Shown: positions 7,918-16,127 of the stretch, one piece after another
Position numbering within the stretch: position 1 is the first letter of the stretch
Layout: each line of letters begins with the position of its first letter
Assembly (NCBI RefSeq): GCF_022267555.1
Contig: NZ_CP073586.1
Span: 992,001 to 1,056,000 of the forward strand
Direction of reading: 5' to 3'
Length of the DNA stretch: 64,000 nucleotides
Source of the DNA: Proteiniphilum propionicum
GTDB taxonomy: Bacteria; Bacteroidota; Bacteroidia; Bacteroidales; Dysgonomonadaceae
Position numbers and translations under genes: made by a program
The notes under the pieces: generated by a model
The model's database searches: none
The model's input: the letters and a program-made list of their open reading frames with translations, nothing else
What the model was told of the DNA's origin: nothing

Positions 7918-9337
7918 CATCTGCAGCATCAACTGTATTGTATGTCCTTTTTGGATTCACCAATTTCATATTTATCTCCCTCCTCTTCTTTGGAGTCAAT
8001 TTCACGTAACCTGCAGTAACATCTTTCTTGGTGCTATGACCAACCATCTTTCTAACAACAATTGGATTTATAAATAACTCACTTGTAAGGTGTGTTATAT
8101 AGCTATTTCTTGTATACGATGTCGATAAACTTGGATCCAGATCAAGTTCATTTGCTATATATTTAAGTGAAGAGTTTATTGGTTCCAGTTTCAGTCTGGT
8201 CTCTCTTTTTATTAAATTTTCATTATTTTCTGTAGGCTCAATACCATTTAAAAATGGGAAAATATATCCCTCTTGTGAATCATTGCCTTGTCTATTTATG
8301 ATCTCAATCATTGGAGGTAAAATAGGAACATAAATATAAGTTGGTTCCTCTCCTTTTCTTAATGTCTTTTTTCGTTCAAAAATTATCTCATTTCTTGGTG
8401 CATCAATATTCTTATAAGTTAGTCGGCAAAGGTCTCCAAAATTAAGACCATTGCAGTAAAACATAAATACAAATATATCACGTGCTGTTGCCAGGGCTGC
8501 ATTATCTGTCTCAAAATTCTCAATTTTCCATATATCTTCTATTGGCATTGCAATCTCTTTTCTGCCTCCTGCTGGTATTTCGTACTTCCCGTTATTTACT
8601 CCAAATGGATATTTGCTACCCTCAATATATGGTTTATCCCCATCTTTATTGTTGATTATTGCCCTTAACGTTCTCATATATATTCCCATGGTTGCATAAG
8701 AAACTTCTGTTTTCTCCCAGAATTTCTCGCATTCATTTAAAAATTTAGGTGTTATCTCATCAAAGGATATTTCTTCTTCAACAGTTAGTACATTACTTCC
8801 GATAGTTATATGCTTTTGTTCAATACAGGTTTTAATGAATTGTATTTTATCAGCCTTTTTCTTTTTTAGAGAATAGTGCTTGAATCTCATCAAAGCTTTT
8901 AAGGTTGTTCTATATATAGATGCATTTCCAACTTTATATTCGTTTTCTAACGCTGTTATCTTGTTTTGAAAAGCTTCATTTACTGTTTCTGATAAAGGCT
9001 TTTTTAAGATATTATCTAATGCCTCAAATGAAAACTCATTTATTTCAGCTAATGCGTTAATTGCGGGTTTTAATGATAGAGCTAAATAATTGCTTAGAGT
9101 TTGTTTTGTAAGTTTATGTTTTTTCAAGTCTCTATTAATGAATTCATCCCATTCTTTTATCTCAAATTCAAAACCTGAATAATAGTATTTATGTCTTCTT
9201 TCGTATGTTACTCGCCAAAAAATTGGTGCTTCAACGTCATCTTTATTTCTGTATTTTCTCGTTAAACACACCGATATATTTCTGTTCTTGTACTTTAAAG
9301 CACTTGTTTTTTTAGGTACTTTGTTTAGATTTGCCAT
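7910..9337 (-). CDS. Tyrosine recombinase / integrase of island 1
   Basis: 475 residues in Bacteroidetes site-specific recombinase layout: N-terminal arm-binding domain (~15-100), SAM-like core-binding domain (~110-260), catalytic domain. Box II reads YTRNSYITHL (Arg retained). The C-terminal VGHSTKKDVTAGYV holds the conserved His and nucleophilic Tyr. At box I, where an Arg is usual, it has FYCNGLNFGDL. CTnDOT IntDOT is known to lack that Arg too. The gene starts 171 bp from the att copy at 9508-9552 and is related to the integrase at 16128-17441, which explains use of the same tRNA. Confidence 0.9.
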   Translation of the reverse strand: MANLNKVPKKTSALKYKNRNISVCLTRKYRNKDDVEAPIFWRVTYERRHKYYYSGFEFEIKEWDEFINRDLKKHKLTKQTLSNYLALSLKPAINALAEINEFSFEALDNILKKPLSETVNEAFQNKITALENEYKVGNASIYRTTLKALMRFKHYSLKKKKADKIQFIKTCIEQKHITIGSNVLTVEEEISFDEITPKFLNECEKFWEKTEVSYATMGIYMRTLRAIINNKDGDKPYIEGSKYPFGVNNGKYEIPAGGRKEIAMPIEDIWKIENFETDNAALATARDIFVFMFYCNGLNFGDLCRLTYKNIDAPRNEIIFERKKTLRKGEEPTYIYVPILPPMIEIINRQGNDSQEGYIFPFLNGIEPTENNENLIKRETRLKLEPINSSLKYIANELDLDPSLSTSYTRNSYITHLTSELFINPIVVRKMVGHSTKKDVTAGYVKLTPKKRREINMKLVNPKRTYNTVDAADVG

Positions 9338-9507
9338 AGTCGTAATTCATTATTTAGTAAGTATGGGAAAACAATGGGAAAACAAATGTACCTATACAAC
9401 GATAAATAACCAAATATATCAAGCGTTATGTTTTATGAGTATTTTGTAATATGCAAATAATCAGACATATAAAATACAACAATAAATATCGAAAAATATT
9501 AGGTTTA

Positions 9508-9552
9508 GCCTTCTAAGCTGTGGGTCGTGGGTTCGAATCCCGCTCGGATCAC
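9508..9552 (+). repeat. att site: 3' part of tRNA-Arg(UCU), copy 1
   Basis: 45 bp covering the anticodon loop CTTCTAA (anticodon TCT), anticodon 3' stem, variable loop, T arm (GTGGG-TTCGAAT-CCCGC) and acceptor 3' strand. No 5' half is present, so this is not a functional tRNA but the identity block left by integration. It differs from the 17626-17670 copy by one base (CTCGG for CCCGG). Confidence 0.85.
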
Positions 9553-9562
9553 ATTGAAAATA

Positions 9563-9599
9563 AGGCACTTACAACAAATATTTGTAGGTGCTTTTTTTT
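9563..9599 (+). terminator. tRNA-type terminator carried with att copy 1
   Basis: GGCACTTACAA pairs with TTGTAGGTGC, followed by eight T. The same hairpin and spacing occur after the att remnant at 46523-46543. Confidence 0.75.
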
Positions 9600-9654
9600 A
9601 TTGCACACGTTTTTCACACACAAACAACAAAAAAACTACCTACTTAAACAAAAA

Positions 9655-9682
9655 AACCACCTCAATAAATTGAAGTGGCTTA
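9655..9682 (-). terminator. Terminator after the DUF4468 gene
   Basis: On the minus strand CCACTTCAATTTATTGAGGTGG is followed by seven T. It lies ~90 bp beyond the stop at 9767. A near-identical hairpin follows the next gene (10361-10389). Confidence 0.6.
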
Positions 9683-9766
9683 ATTAAAATACTCCTACAA
9701 AAAATTTAGGCAAATATCATCATCTTAAAGATGATCTACATTAAAACTATTTTCACATGCATTGTT

Positions 9767-10246
9767 TTAGAATTGAATTTTATCTGCTTTAATAGCATTG
9801 TAGAAACTCAACATTATTCTATCCATATCTTCATAAAACTTCTCTTTGCTGTAATCAAAAATGGTTAAACCGCTTTCATCATATCTCCATGGACTAAGTG
9901 GTTCTATGCTTATTCTTGCTCTATCATCTCTTACACGTATATCAATTTTAGCATAAACTCTTGAGTCAATTGAGGAACCATAAAACGATGAGATAGTTCT
10001 TGTTTCTCCATTCATTAGATATTTCCCAATTAATATACCCTCTTCTTTGTCGCTAAACTGAATTACACTACTTGCATCAACAAACATACCAATCATCCAA
10101 TCATTCGCTTTAACAAATAATTCATCTTTACTATCTGTCAAATCTGTATAAACCTTGATTACTGGCTCTTCAATTTGAACCATATTTAGAGTTCCACAAG
10201 CATTAAATACAAACAAAATTGAAATTAGATATACATTTTTTTTCAT
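9767..10246 (-). CDS. DUF4468 domain lipoprotein
   Basis: 159 residues. Lipoprotein signal MKKNVYLISILFVFNACG, Cys ~17. The body matches the DUF4468 TBP-like pattern: ELFVKANDWMI (~43-53), ASSVIQFSDKEEGILIGKY (~58-76), then alternating strands (YAKIDIRVRDDRARISIEPL). The function of the family is unknown; members are common surface or periplasmic proteins in Bacteroidetes. It is the leftmost gene of island 2, transcribed away from the rest, with its own terminator. It is probably cargo. Confidence 0.75.
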   Translation of the reverse strand: MKKNVYLISILFVFNACGTLNMVQIEEPVIKVYTDLTDSKDELFVKANDWMIGMFVDASSVIQFSDKEEGILIGKYLMNGETRTISSFYGSSIDSRVYAKIDIRVRDDRARISIEPLSPWRYDESGLTIFDYSKEKFYEDMDRIMLSFYNAIKADKIQF

Positions 10247-10360
10247 ATTGAAGTGTTTTATAATTAGATTAATTTATTTATTAATACAAATATATGTATA
10301 AATAATTAATACTAAAAACAAATATTACTGCATCAGATCATCAGTATGTAAAAAACACAA

Positions 10361-10389
10361 AAAAACCACCTCAATAAATGAAGTGGCTT
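10361..10389 (-). terminator. Terminator after 10410-10823
   Basis: On the minus strand GCCACTTCATTTATTGAGGTGG is followed by TTTTTTTG. It nearly duplicates the hairpin at 9655-9682. Confidence 0.6.
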
Positions 10390-10409
10390 CAATGAAATAA
10401 AAAACTTTT

Positions 10410-10823
10410 CTATTTAATACCCAAATATTTTTTAACATGGTCGGGGTAATCTTCTGCTTCATAATTCCTCTTGGCAAAAGATAGGTCATTTCTGCACTCC
10501 CTTAGCCATTTGATATACTCCAGCTGTTCGGGTGTTGTAGGTCTGCTTAGTGGCTCAATAAACTTCCTATCAAAGGAATCAGACAAAGGGGTTAACAGTT
10601 GACAATCATTTTTATTAAAGTCATCATATAAGATTGCTCCAAACTCCAGCTTTAAATCTGCTATGTTGGTTTTACGAACGCCCATGTGACAAAATACAAC
10701 CAGCCAGCTACTCCCCAAAACTTCACGTAATAACTTTGATTTGTCCTCTTCTGTCATGCTCTCAAAGTATTCATCTACAAAAGTGAATAACTCCATCGGT
10801 GTTTTAATCTCAATTTGCTTCAT
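10410..10823 (-). CDS. Hypothetical protein
   Basis: 137 residues, acidic, probably helical, with no signal or membrane segment. Recognisable pieces are an N-terminal ELFTFVDEYFESMTEEDK helix and a C-terminal KWLRECRNDL...YLGIK. No family recognised. It has a terminator just downstream and a 356-bp spacer upstream, so it is a single-gene unit within island 2. Confidence 0.6.
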   Translation of the reverse strand: MKQIEIKTPMELFTFVDEYFESMTEEDKSKLLREVLGSSWLVVFCHMGVRKTNIADLKLEFGAILYDDFNKNDCQLLTPLSDSFDRKFIEPLSRPTTPEQLEYIKWLRECRNDLSFAKRNYEAEDYPDHVKKYLGIK

Positions 10824-11179
10824 ATTTTTATTATATTATTGTTATATTTATTTATCCTGTTTGTAAATTATTTTAGTGCCATTTACGCCATTCACCTCCC
10901 CGTAAACTCGCCGTTTTTACTCGCCCTAATCTCGCCCAACCATTACCCTAAACTTACCCTAAACTTACCCTTTTGTTGGTTGTTTTGTAGATTAAAAAAA
11001 TCTCCCTGTCGCTCTGAAAATGACGATTAAATAATTCTCTTAGTAGATTGAAAAACGATTAAATTTAGATACTCCCATTTTTCCCATTTGAGTAGTTCAG
11101 AATGTTTGCCAAAAGTTGCCGAAAGTTGCCATTTTTTTACTCTTGCTGTAATCATTAAAAAAGTAGCATTACTTTTCTT
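10824..11179. other. Spacer with iteron-like repeats, candidate origin or control region
   Basis: No gene seen. Repeats are three CTCGCC words (10908-10936), ACCCTAAACTT twice at an 11-bp step (10945-10966) and three 10-bp units ending TTGCC or GTTGCC (11101-11130: TGTTTGCC, AAAGTTGCC, AAAGTTGCC). Helically phased repeats near a primase/helicase operon could be replication iterons or operators. Confidence 0.4.
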
Positions 11180-11392
11180 TTATGTATTTCGATTAGCAAG
11201 TTTAATTTTCTCTAAATCTTTTCTAATTGTCTCGTTAAATTCATTAATCATGCTTTTATACGCTTTTCGTGCCCTGTGAACCCTTATCTCTTTTTTTATT
11301 AGTGAGACTACTCTACAAATAAATATGAGCCCAAAAGCCCAGCAAATGGCTGTCTGAATGAAATTAAATACTGTTGCTGTCATTACTTCCAT
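11180..11392 (-). CDS. Small membrane protein
   Basis: 70 residues with one N-terminal hydrophobic segment (FIQTAICWAFGLIFICRVVSLI, ~11-32) followed by a basic helical tail (KKEIRVHRARKAYKS). It overlaps the upstream 104-aa gene by 29 bp, so translation may be coupled. No family recognised. Confidence 0.45.
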   Translation of the reverse strand: MEVMTATVFNFIQTAICWAFGLIFICRVVSLIKKEIRVHRARKAYKSMINEFNETIRKDLEKIKLANRNT

Positions 11393-11678
11393 TTTTTAAA
11401 TTAATAGTCAATACATTAAATCCCTGTGCCTCCTGCTCTCTCAAATCGTCAATACTAATTGATTGAAGTTGAGGCAAAATAAACTTAGCCATATCAAGCA
11501 TGAATTTAATCCTGTCTTTTGGCTCCAATGAATCTAAATCTTTCTGCATCTTTGGTAAGTTGTTCTCAACTAATAGTTGGAACGCTCTCCTTACTTCATT
11601 AGTACTCTTGTTTGGCACGCCCTCTCTGGTGCTAATCCTGCCAGCCATTGAGGCTAATTCTCTGTTTCTAAATCCCAT
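11364..11678 (-). CDS. Hypothetical protein, possibly DNA-binding
   Basis: 104 residues. The basic N-terminus MGFRNRELASMAGRISTREG is followed by KSTNEVRRAFQLLVENNLPKMQKDL and a hydrophobic helix DRIKFMLDMAKFILPQL. The GRP-x-G-x-PNK-like start and helical core recall small proteins encoded in front of terminases, but I cannot assign it to a terS family. It lies 46 bp downstream of the primase gene in the same direction. Confidence 0.5.
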   Translation of the reverse strand: MGFRNRELASMAGRISTREGVPNKSTNEVRRAFQLLVENNLPKMQKDLDSLEPKDRIKFMLDMAKFILPQLQSISIDDLREQEAQGFNVLTINLKNGSNDSNSI

Positions 11679-11724
11679 AATAAATAATATTTATATTGTT
11701 AATAATCTTATATGTTATTTACTG

Positions 11725-12975
11725 TTAGTTTAACATCGTTTCCCTTAGCTGTTGCAATCGCTCAAGGAATGCCCCTGTATTATATTTTCCGCTTCGAATC
11801 GCTCGTATTGCACCCTTTACGTACCTGTCAGGCTCGCAAATGGTGTAGGAGGGTGTAATGTCTATCGGTTCATCAGGTAGCTTTATACTTGCAAAAAATC
11901 GTTCAAGCTCATCTGCTGTATTATTAATGTCTTGCTGTGGTGGCTGTTGAAATACTTTCACTTGGTCGGGTACCTGCTTCATCTGTTTTATAAGATAGTC
12001 TGCAATATCTAAACCGTTTCTCTTCTCCTCATCAGTTGCGTTCTTTTCCAGAATATCAGAAACAACGATCTTACAACCGTATCTCTGCCTTATTTCATTT
12101 GCTCTTTTTGTCCAGATCTCAAAGGCTTGTTCCTCCTTTGGTAGTTCAGATTTACTTAAATCAGGGTATAATATAACAGAACGATCTTTTAATACTTTTG
12201 ATTTTTCAACCGTCAAGCCGGCAACACCTCCAGCCCCTAACCAAATTAGTTGGGGATATAGAACACTTCCTATAACTGCCGTTTTTTCTGCCTCTGTAAT
12301 TGCTACAATTTTATCGGGCTGTTCATTGAGTAGGTGTTCACCAAAATAACACTGCTTTAAATTATAATCATCTGGCAGTTTATCAGCTCTTTTAAGCGTG
12401 TTATGTATCCAATCAATGGCACCGCTCGCATTGTGCACTCTCTTGCCTGTGGTGGGGTTGTATTGCATTATCTTGCCAGTTCTTACATTGCCGTTAATAT
12501 CAATTTGCCAGAATATCACTCTCTTATCTTTAGTCGCTCCCAGTTTGTAGGTTCTGCAAAGTTCCTCAATGGAAATACTATTGTCGAGGCTCTTAAATAA
12601 TCCAGTGAGGAAATACACAAAATTACTATCAGTGCTTTGTGTTCTATCCAGGTACTCAACCGGAATTAATCCCATCGGTTTTGGTGGCTGTGGTGGCTGT
12701 GGTCGCTGTATTACTCTTGTTGGTCTTGGTTCAAAACCTCCTCTTTGTGGATTATCAATAAAATATTGTTTTGGTGGGTAGTGATAGCCGCAACTATTAG
12801 CATGGTTACAAATTCCAACTATGGGGCTTATCGGTTGCCCAGTGTTTCCATCTAAATACAAAGTAAATGAATTACTTTTTTTACATTGAGGGCAAACAGT
12901 TCTGCTCTCTTTCCCTGTGTAGGGTCTCAAATATGGCTGTTTGTACATTTTCATCATCTTTTTATTCATTATCAA
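11725..12975 (-). CDS. DUF6371-type zinc-finger/toprim primase-like protein
   Basis: 416 residues. An N-terminal zinc-binding segment has Cys pairs at ~28/31 (CPQCKKS) and GICNHANSCGYHY (~54-66). A Pro-rich linker follows (RPQPPQPPKP). The central part includes YKLGATKDKRVIFWQID and a toprim-like core: VAITEAEKTAVIGS with the conserved Glu, LGAGGVAGL, and ILYPDLS with the acidic strand. The C-terminus is charged. It should act with the ATPase 145 bp upstream to start replication of island 2. The exact primase chemistry is inferred from domain layout. Confidence 0.7.
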   Translation of the reverse strand: MIMNKKMMKMYKQPYLRPYTGKESRTVCPQCKKSNSFTLYLDGNTGQPISPIVGICNHANSCGYHYPPKQYFIDNPQRGGFEPRPTRVIQRPQPPQPPKPMGLIPVEYLDRTQSTDSNFVYFLTGLFKSLDNSISIEELCRTYKLGATKDKRVIFWQIDINGNVRTGKIMQYNPTTGKRVHNASGAIDWIHNTLKRADKLPDDYNLKQCYFGEHLLNEQPDKIVAITEAEKTAVIGSVLYPQLIWLGAGGVAGLTVEKSKVLKDRSVILYPDLSKSELPKEEQAFEIWTKRANEIRQRYGCKIVVSDILEKNATDEEKRNGLDIADYLIKQMKQVPDQVKVFQQPPQQDINNTADELERFFASIKLPDEPIDITPSYTICEPDRYVKGAIRAIRSGKYNTGAFLERLQQLRETMLN

Positions 12976-13120
12976 AAGTTAAACATGGCTCCTGCAAAGG
13001 GTTTGCGTTTGGTGCAGGTTGGTGCGCCCCATAGAAAAGAACCTAACCCAAAGGTATGGTGCAGGTTAGGGCACCCCCCTATATAAAGGGGTGCACTGAA
13101 CCATACTGTTGCCCCATTGA
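12976..13120 (-). promoter_or_regulatory. Structured spacer between ATPase and primase genes
   Basis: A 21-bp near-direct repeat (13010-13030 and 13057-13077, starting TGGTGCAGGTT) is combined with an inverted repeat GCACCCC/GGGGTGC at 13071-13094 around TATATAAA. It could be an attenuator, a translational control leader or an internal promoter for the primase gene. A frame through it (12972-13163) gives an unlikely protein. Confidence 0.4.
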
Positions 13121-14281
13121 TTAAACCATTGAGTATATTGTAGCATTTCCCTTTTTTTTCCATTTGACTAAACCCTCGCTTTTAAAGTGTGCAACAAAAT
13201 TTTTTGCTCTCTTCTCTACAATATCATAAGCATTTTCAACCGCCAGAACAAAATCACCGTATTTCATTTGAGGCTCCTTTGTGAACATCCGTTCAAGTAT
13301 GCCTGCGTGCTGTTCGTTATCCCAATCGGTCGGCTGTTTAGCTTTTTCCCTGCCTGTCTCTGTTTTAAGTGCATCAGCATCATTATCAGATAAAATGTAA
13401 GGCAATCCCTCCTCATCAATGCCAAAAACAATAGGTTTAAACTCCCTGTCTCTGGTAGCTATTGGCTCAATTGTTGAATAATCCTCATTCTTTTCTAATT
13501 TATTCACCCCTAAAACCGTCAAACTCTTATTCATTAATTCAGTGCCTACGTGTCCACGTGCATTATTGTCACCCTTGTTCATGTGAAGGATGCAATTAAT
13601 ATGTATCATTCTTTCAGTGCTCCATTTAAGTAGCTTACTGGTTATCATGGTGGCTTGCTCCTCATCATTTATTGAGGTTATTAAGTCGCGAATCCCATCA
13701 ATAACCACAAATCCCAAATTTGGGGTATTGTAAATCAGATATTCAATTATCTGAAGTCTTTCTTGTGGTGTAAATGGTCTTAGTGAGTAAACATGAAAGT
13801 TTGGTAATGTGTCATGATAATAATTTTTATCCAGTAGTCCATAAATACGCCTTGCACTCCTTTGAGCATAGTAACTGCTTTGTTCAGTATCAAATAGGAT
13901 AACCGTTCGTTTATCCTCTGGCAATCCTCCTCTTATTCTGCCCTGTATGTCCGTATTACCTACAAGTGAGGCTACAAGTAAACCTGTCGCAAAGGTTTTA
14001 CGGCTCTTTGCTTTACCTATTGTGGTGGAAGAGTCTCCTAATCCAAAAACTGGCTGTTCATCAATCCATAAACAGTGAGGTGGTTTTTCCGCATCAGTTT
14101 TTAAATCCAGCTTTGAGGCTTTTGCAATTTCCTGTATCTGCTCATCAGATAGCCCCTTATTGTATCCAAAATCAGCCCCATTATACGGCTGTGGTGGCAT
14201 TATTGGCTGTTCTTTGAGTAGCTGTTCATTCTTAGCAATATCAGCCCCCAAAAGCTCTACAAAGTTGTTATTATCTTGCAT
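13121..14281 (-). CDS. RepA/RecA-like AAA ATPase (replicative helicase)
   Basis: 386 residues. It is a RecA-fold ATPase with an atypical Walker A (GKAKSRKTF, ~90), strand VILFDTEQS and Walker B FVVIDGIRDL (~195). LHMNKGDNNARGHVG acts like the sensor segment of RepA-type hexameric helicases. A ~70-residue winged-helix-like tail (YGDFVLAVENAYD...) closes it. It would unwind DNA at an origin in island 2. It overlaps the upstream 130-aa gene by 11 bp, so the two are translationally coupled. Confidence 0.8.
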   Translation of the reverse strand: MQDNNNFVELLGADIAKNEQLLKEQPIMPPQPYNGADFGYNKGLSDEQIQEIAKASKLDLKTDAEKPPHCLWIDEQPVFGLGDSSTTIGKAKSRKTFATGLLVASLVGNTDIQGRIRGGLPEDKRTVILFDTEQSSYYAQRSARRIYGLLDKNYYHDTLPNFHVYSLRPFTPQERLQIIEYLIYNTPNLGFVVIDGIRDLITSINDEEQATMITSKLLKWSTERMIHINCILHMNKGDNNARGHVGTELMNKSLTVLGVNKLEKNEDYSTIEPIATRDREFKPIVFGIDEEGLPYILSDNDADALKTETGREKAKQPTDWDNEQHAGILERMFTKEPQMKYGDFVLAVENAYDIVEKRAKNFVAHFKSEGLVKWKKKGNATIYSMV

Positions 14282-14663
14282 GGCTATTTGATTTAAGGGG
14301 TGTATATTTCAGCTCACTGTCTCGTACGTACAGATACCATGCTTTATGCCCTGTTACCTCGCAATAGTTAGTACCCCAGTAGCCAATAAAGCGTCTTTCA
14401 ACCAGTCTTAATATTGAGCTTCTTACCTCATTATAAGTGTACCTGTTATTTAGTTTATCCACTACCATGTTTGTAGTTGAGCTTTCTTTTAGGAATACAT
14501 CGTAAACCAGCTTATCCAGATGATCGCTTGCTTTGACTGCGAGTTTTTGCCTCTTATGCCTTTTATTGTAAAGATTTTGAGTATCTTTGTTCTGCATTCC
14601 AGCGTTCAAATTTACGCCCTGTATCGGTTCGCTCTGATCGGGGCGTTTTCTTATTATAGCCAT
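14271..14663 (-). CDS. Hypothetical protein with winged-helix-like segment
   Basis: 130 residues. A basic N-terminal half (NKRHKRQKLAVKASDHLDKL) is followed by a segment with winged-helix rhythm (TNMVVDKLNNRYTYNEVRSSILRLVERRFIGYW). It starts 4 bp after the HTH gene and overlaps the ATPase gene, inside a tight replication operon. A role in initiation or copy control is inferred from position. Confidence 0.55.
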   Translation of the reverse strand: MAIIRKRPDQSEPIQGVNLNAGMQNKDTQNLYNKRHKRQKLAVKASDHLDKLVYDVFLKESSTTNMVVDKLNNRYTYNEVRSSILRLVERRFIGYWGTNYCEVTGHKAWYLYVRDSELKYTPLKSNSHAR

Positions 14664-14667
14664 ATAA

Positions 14668-15015
14668 TTACCCCCTTTCCTTTCTGCGTGCCGAATCAGC
14701 CACGCTTTTAGTGATCTCGCTTACTTTGTCCTCTTTTCCTGATAACTGTTTGCTTATCCATTGATCCAGTTCATCACGTAAAAACACAATCTTTTTACCG
14801 CCCCATCTTTGGAATGGAATCTCTCTGTCAGCTGTCTTCTTATAAAGAGTGCTTTTCGAAATAGTTAAACCCCTTTCATTGATATAAGATAAACCCTCAT
14901 CTAAAGAGAAATAATCTTTTTGCTCATCAATTGGATCAGCTACATTTGTTACCGGGATCATCTCTTTGAGTAATTCCCTTAAATCGTTCTTATTGACTAA
15001 AATTAAACTTTGCAT
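14668..15015 (-). CDS. Excisionase-type helix-turn-helix protein
   Basis: 115 residues. FSLDEGLSYINERGLTISKSTLYKKTADREIPFQRWGGKKIVFLRDEL (~37-85) is the MerR-like HTH_17 fold used by Xis and small element regulators. It lies first in the operon that continues with the 130-aa protein, the ATPase and the primase. It is likely both a directionality factor for the island 2 integrase and a transcription regulator; that double role is inferred. Confidence 0.75.
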   Translation of the reverse strand: MQSLILVNKNDLRELLKEMIPVTNVADPIDEQKDYFSLDEGLSYINERGLTISKSTLYKKTADREIPFQRWGGKKIVFLRDELDQWISKQLSGKEDKVSEITKSVADSARRKERG

Positions 15016-15106
15016 AATTAAAATAGTTTTAGTTATTAATTTATGTAAAGTTACCCCCAGTCAAGCCCTAAAATTTCCGCTTTTTATAGGTTATTTCCAC
15101 AAAAAG

Positions 15107-15139
15107 AAAAAAGGTTATCACGTTAAGTAACAACCTTTT
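15107..15139 (-). terminator. Terminator after 15163-16116
   Basis: On the minus strand AAAGGTTGTTA and TAACCTTTTTTC flank a CTTAACGTGA loop. It separates the integrase unit from the replication operon. Confidence 0.6.
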
Positions 15140-15162
15140 AAGTGTTTTCTGTATTTTGTAAA

Positions 15163-16116
15163 TTAGTTTAAGTTTGGGTTAAATTGTTTTAGTTTCTTTT
15201 CTATATCATTTTTCAGAGACAAATCGATTTTTTCGAAATCCATCTTTATATTTTTATACGCTTTAATTACTTCGTTTAAATCACCTAAAAAATAGATATT
15301 GTGGTTATATCCTGAACAATCGCCTTTTACAATATTTATGCTATCAACTGAATCAGAATACCAATCTTCATTCATAATACCGTTAATAACTAAACTATGT
15401 ATCAGCGTTCTGATTTTACCCTTATTGCTTTTTGTTGTTATATTCCCTGAAAAATCAGCTCTTGCAACCCTATCAAAGAAATCAATTTCGTCAATATTGA
15501 ACACGGGCTTTTTGCCCTGACAATAATTGTATATCAATTTAAAAAGTGAATAATCAACTTTATACTTTCGCCGTATATCAACTGACTTCGGGGCGGGTTC
15601 CGCATCATTTAAAAGATTGTTAATATCATCAATCAATAGATCAATAAATCCCCTTTTGTTAGAATACTCATCAATTAAGTTTGTGAGAAAATAACTTGAA
15701 AAATCCCCATTTTCGGGTATATTGCAAATAAAATTGCTGTTTAAAAATAGCCTGAATTCTAATTCATCTGTGGGGTGCTGTTTGCCTTCATACACTTTTA
15801 CAAAGAATTCGCCTATCTTTTTAAATATGTACTTATAATTGTATGAAAGTAAGATTTTACGTGCGTTAATTAGTTGATCCTTTGATAACGAAATCAGTTC
15901 AGTTTTTGCACTATTATAAAGCCTTTTTAAATCAGCTTCATTTGTTTTGTTTATAGTGAGAAACATTTTAGATTTGAATTCTTTTAACGACTCTTTATCA
16001 ATTCCCTGATCAATACGATCAGTTTCTGAAATTGTCACCAGTCCGACAAAATAATAATTTTCAGATATTACATTAATTGAATTCACTTCATTTAAAAGAT
16101 CAGTAATATATTTCAT
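15163..16116 (-). CDS. Hypothetical protein of island 2
   Basis: 317 residues, soluble, mixed alpha/beta, with no signal peptide. No catalytic motif stands out. The middle has a conserved-looking PAPKSVDIRRKYKVDYSLFKLIYNYCQG and a C-terminal helix rich in Lys and Asp. It begins 11 bp after the integrase stop, so it is cotranscribed with the integrase. Position suggests a recombination accessory or cargo gene such as immunity or defence. No family recognised. Confidence 0.6.
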   Translation of the reverse strand: MKYITDLLNEVNSINVISENYYFVGLVTISETDRIDQGIDKESLKEFKSKMFLTINKTNEADLKRLYNSAKTELISLSKDQLINARKILLSYNYKYIFKKIGEFFVKVYEGKQHPTDELEFRLFLNSNFICNIPENGDFSSYFLTNLIDEYSNKRGFIDLLIDDINNLLNDAEPAPKSVDIRRKYKVDYSLFKLIYNYCQGKKPVFNIDEIDFFDRVARADFSGNITTKSNKGKIRTLIHSLVINGIMNEDWYSDSVDSINIVKGDCSGYNHNIYFLGDLNEVIKAYKNIKMDFEKIDLSLKNDIEKKLKQFNPNLN

Positions 16117-16127
16117 AGCTGTATGTA

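Noticed and set aside
9508-9552. Functional tRNA gene
   Set aside because: Only the 3' half is present; the acceptor 5' strand, D arm and anticodon 5' stem are missing.
12972-13163. 63-codon minus-strand open frame between ATPase and primase genes
   Set aside because: It is made of the 21-bp repeat and inverted repeat, and the product is Gly/Phe/Pro-rich without motifs.
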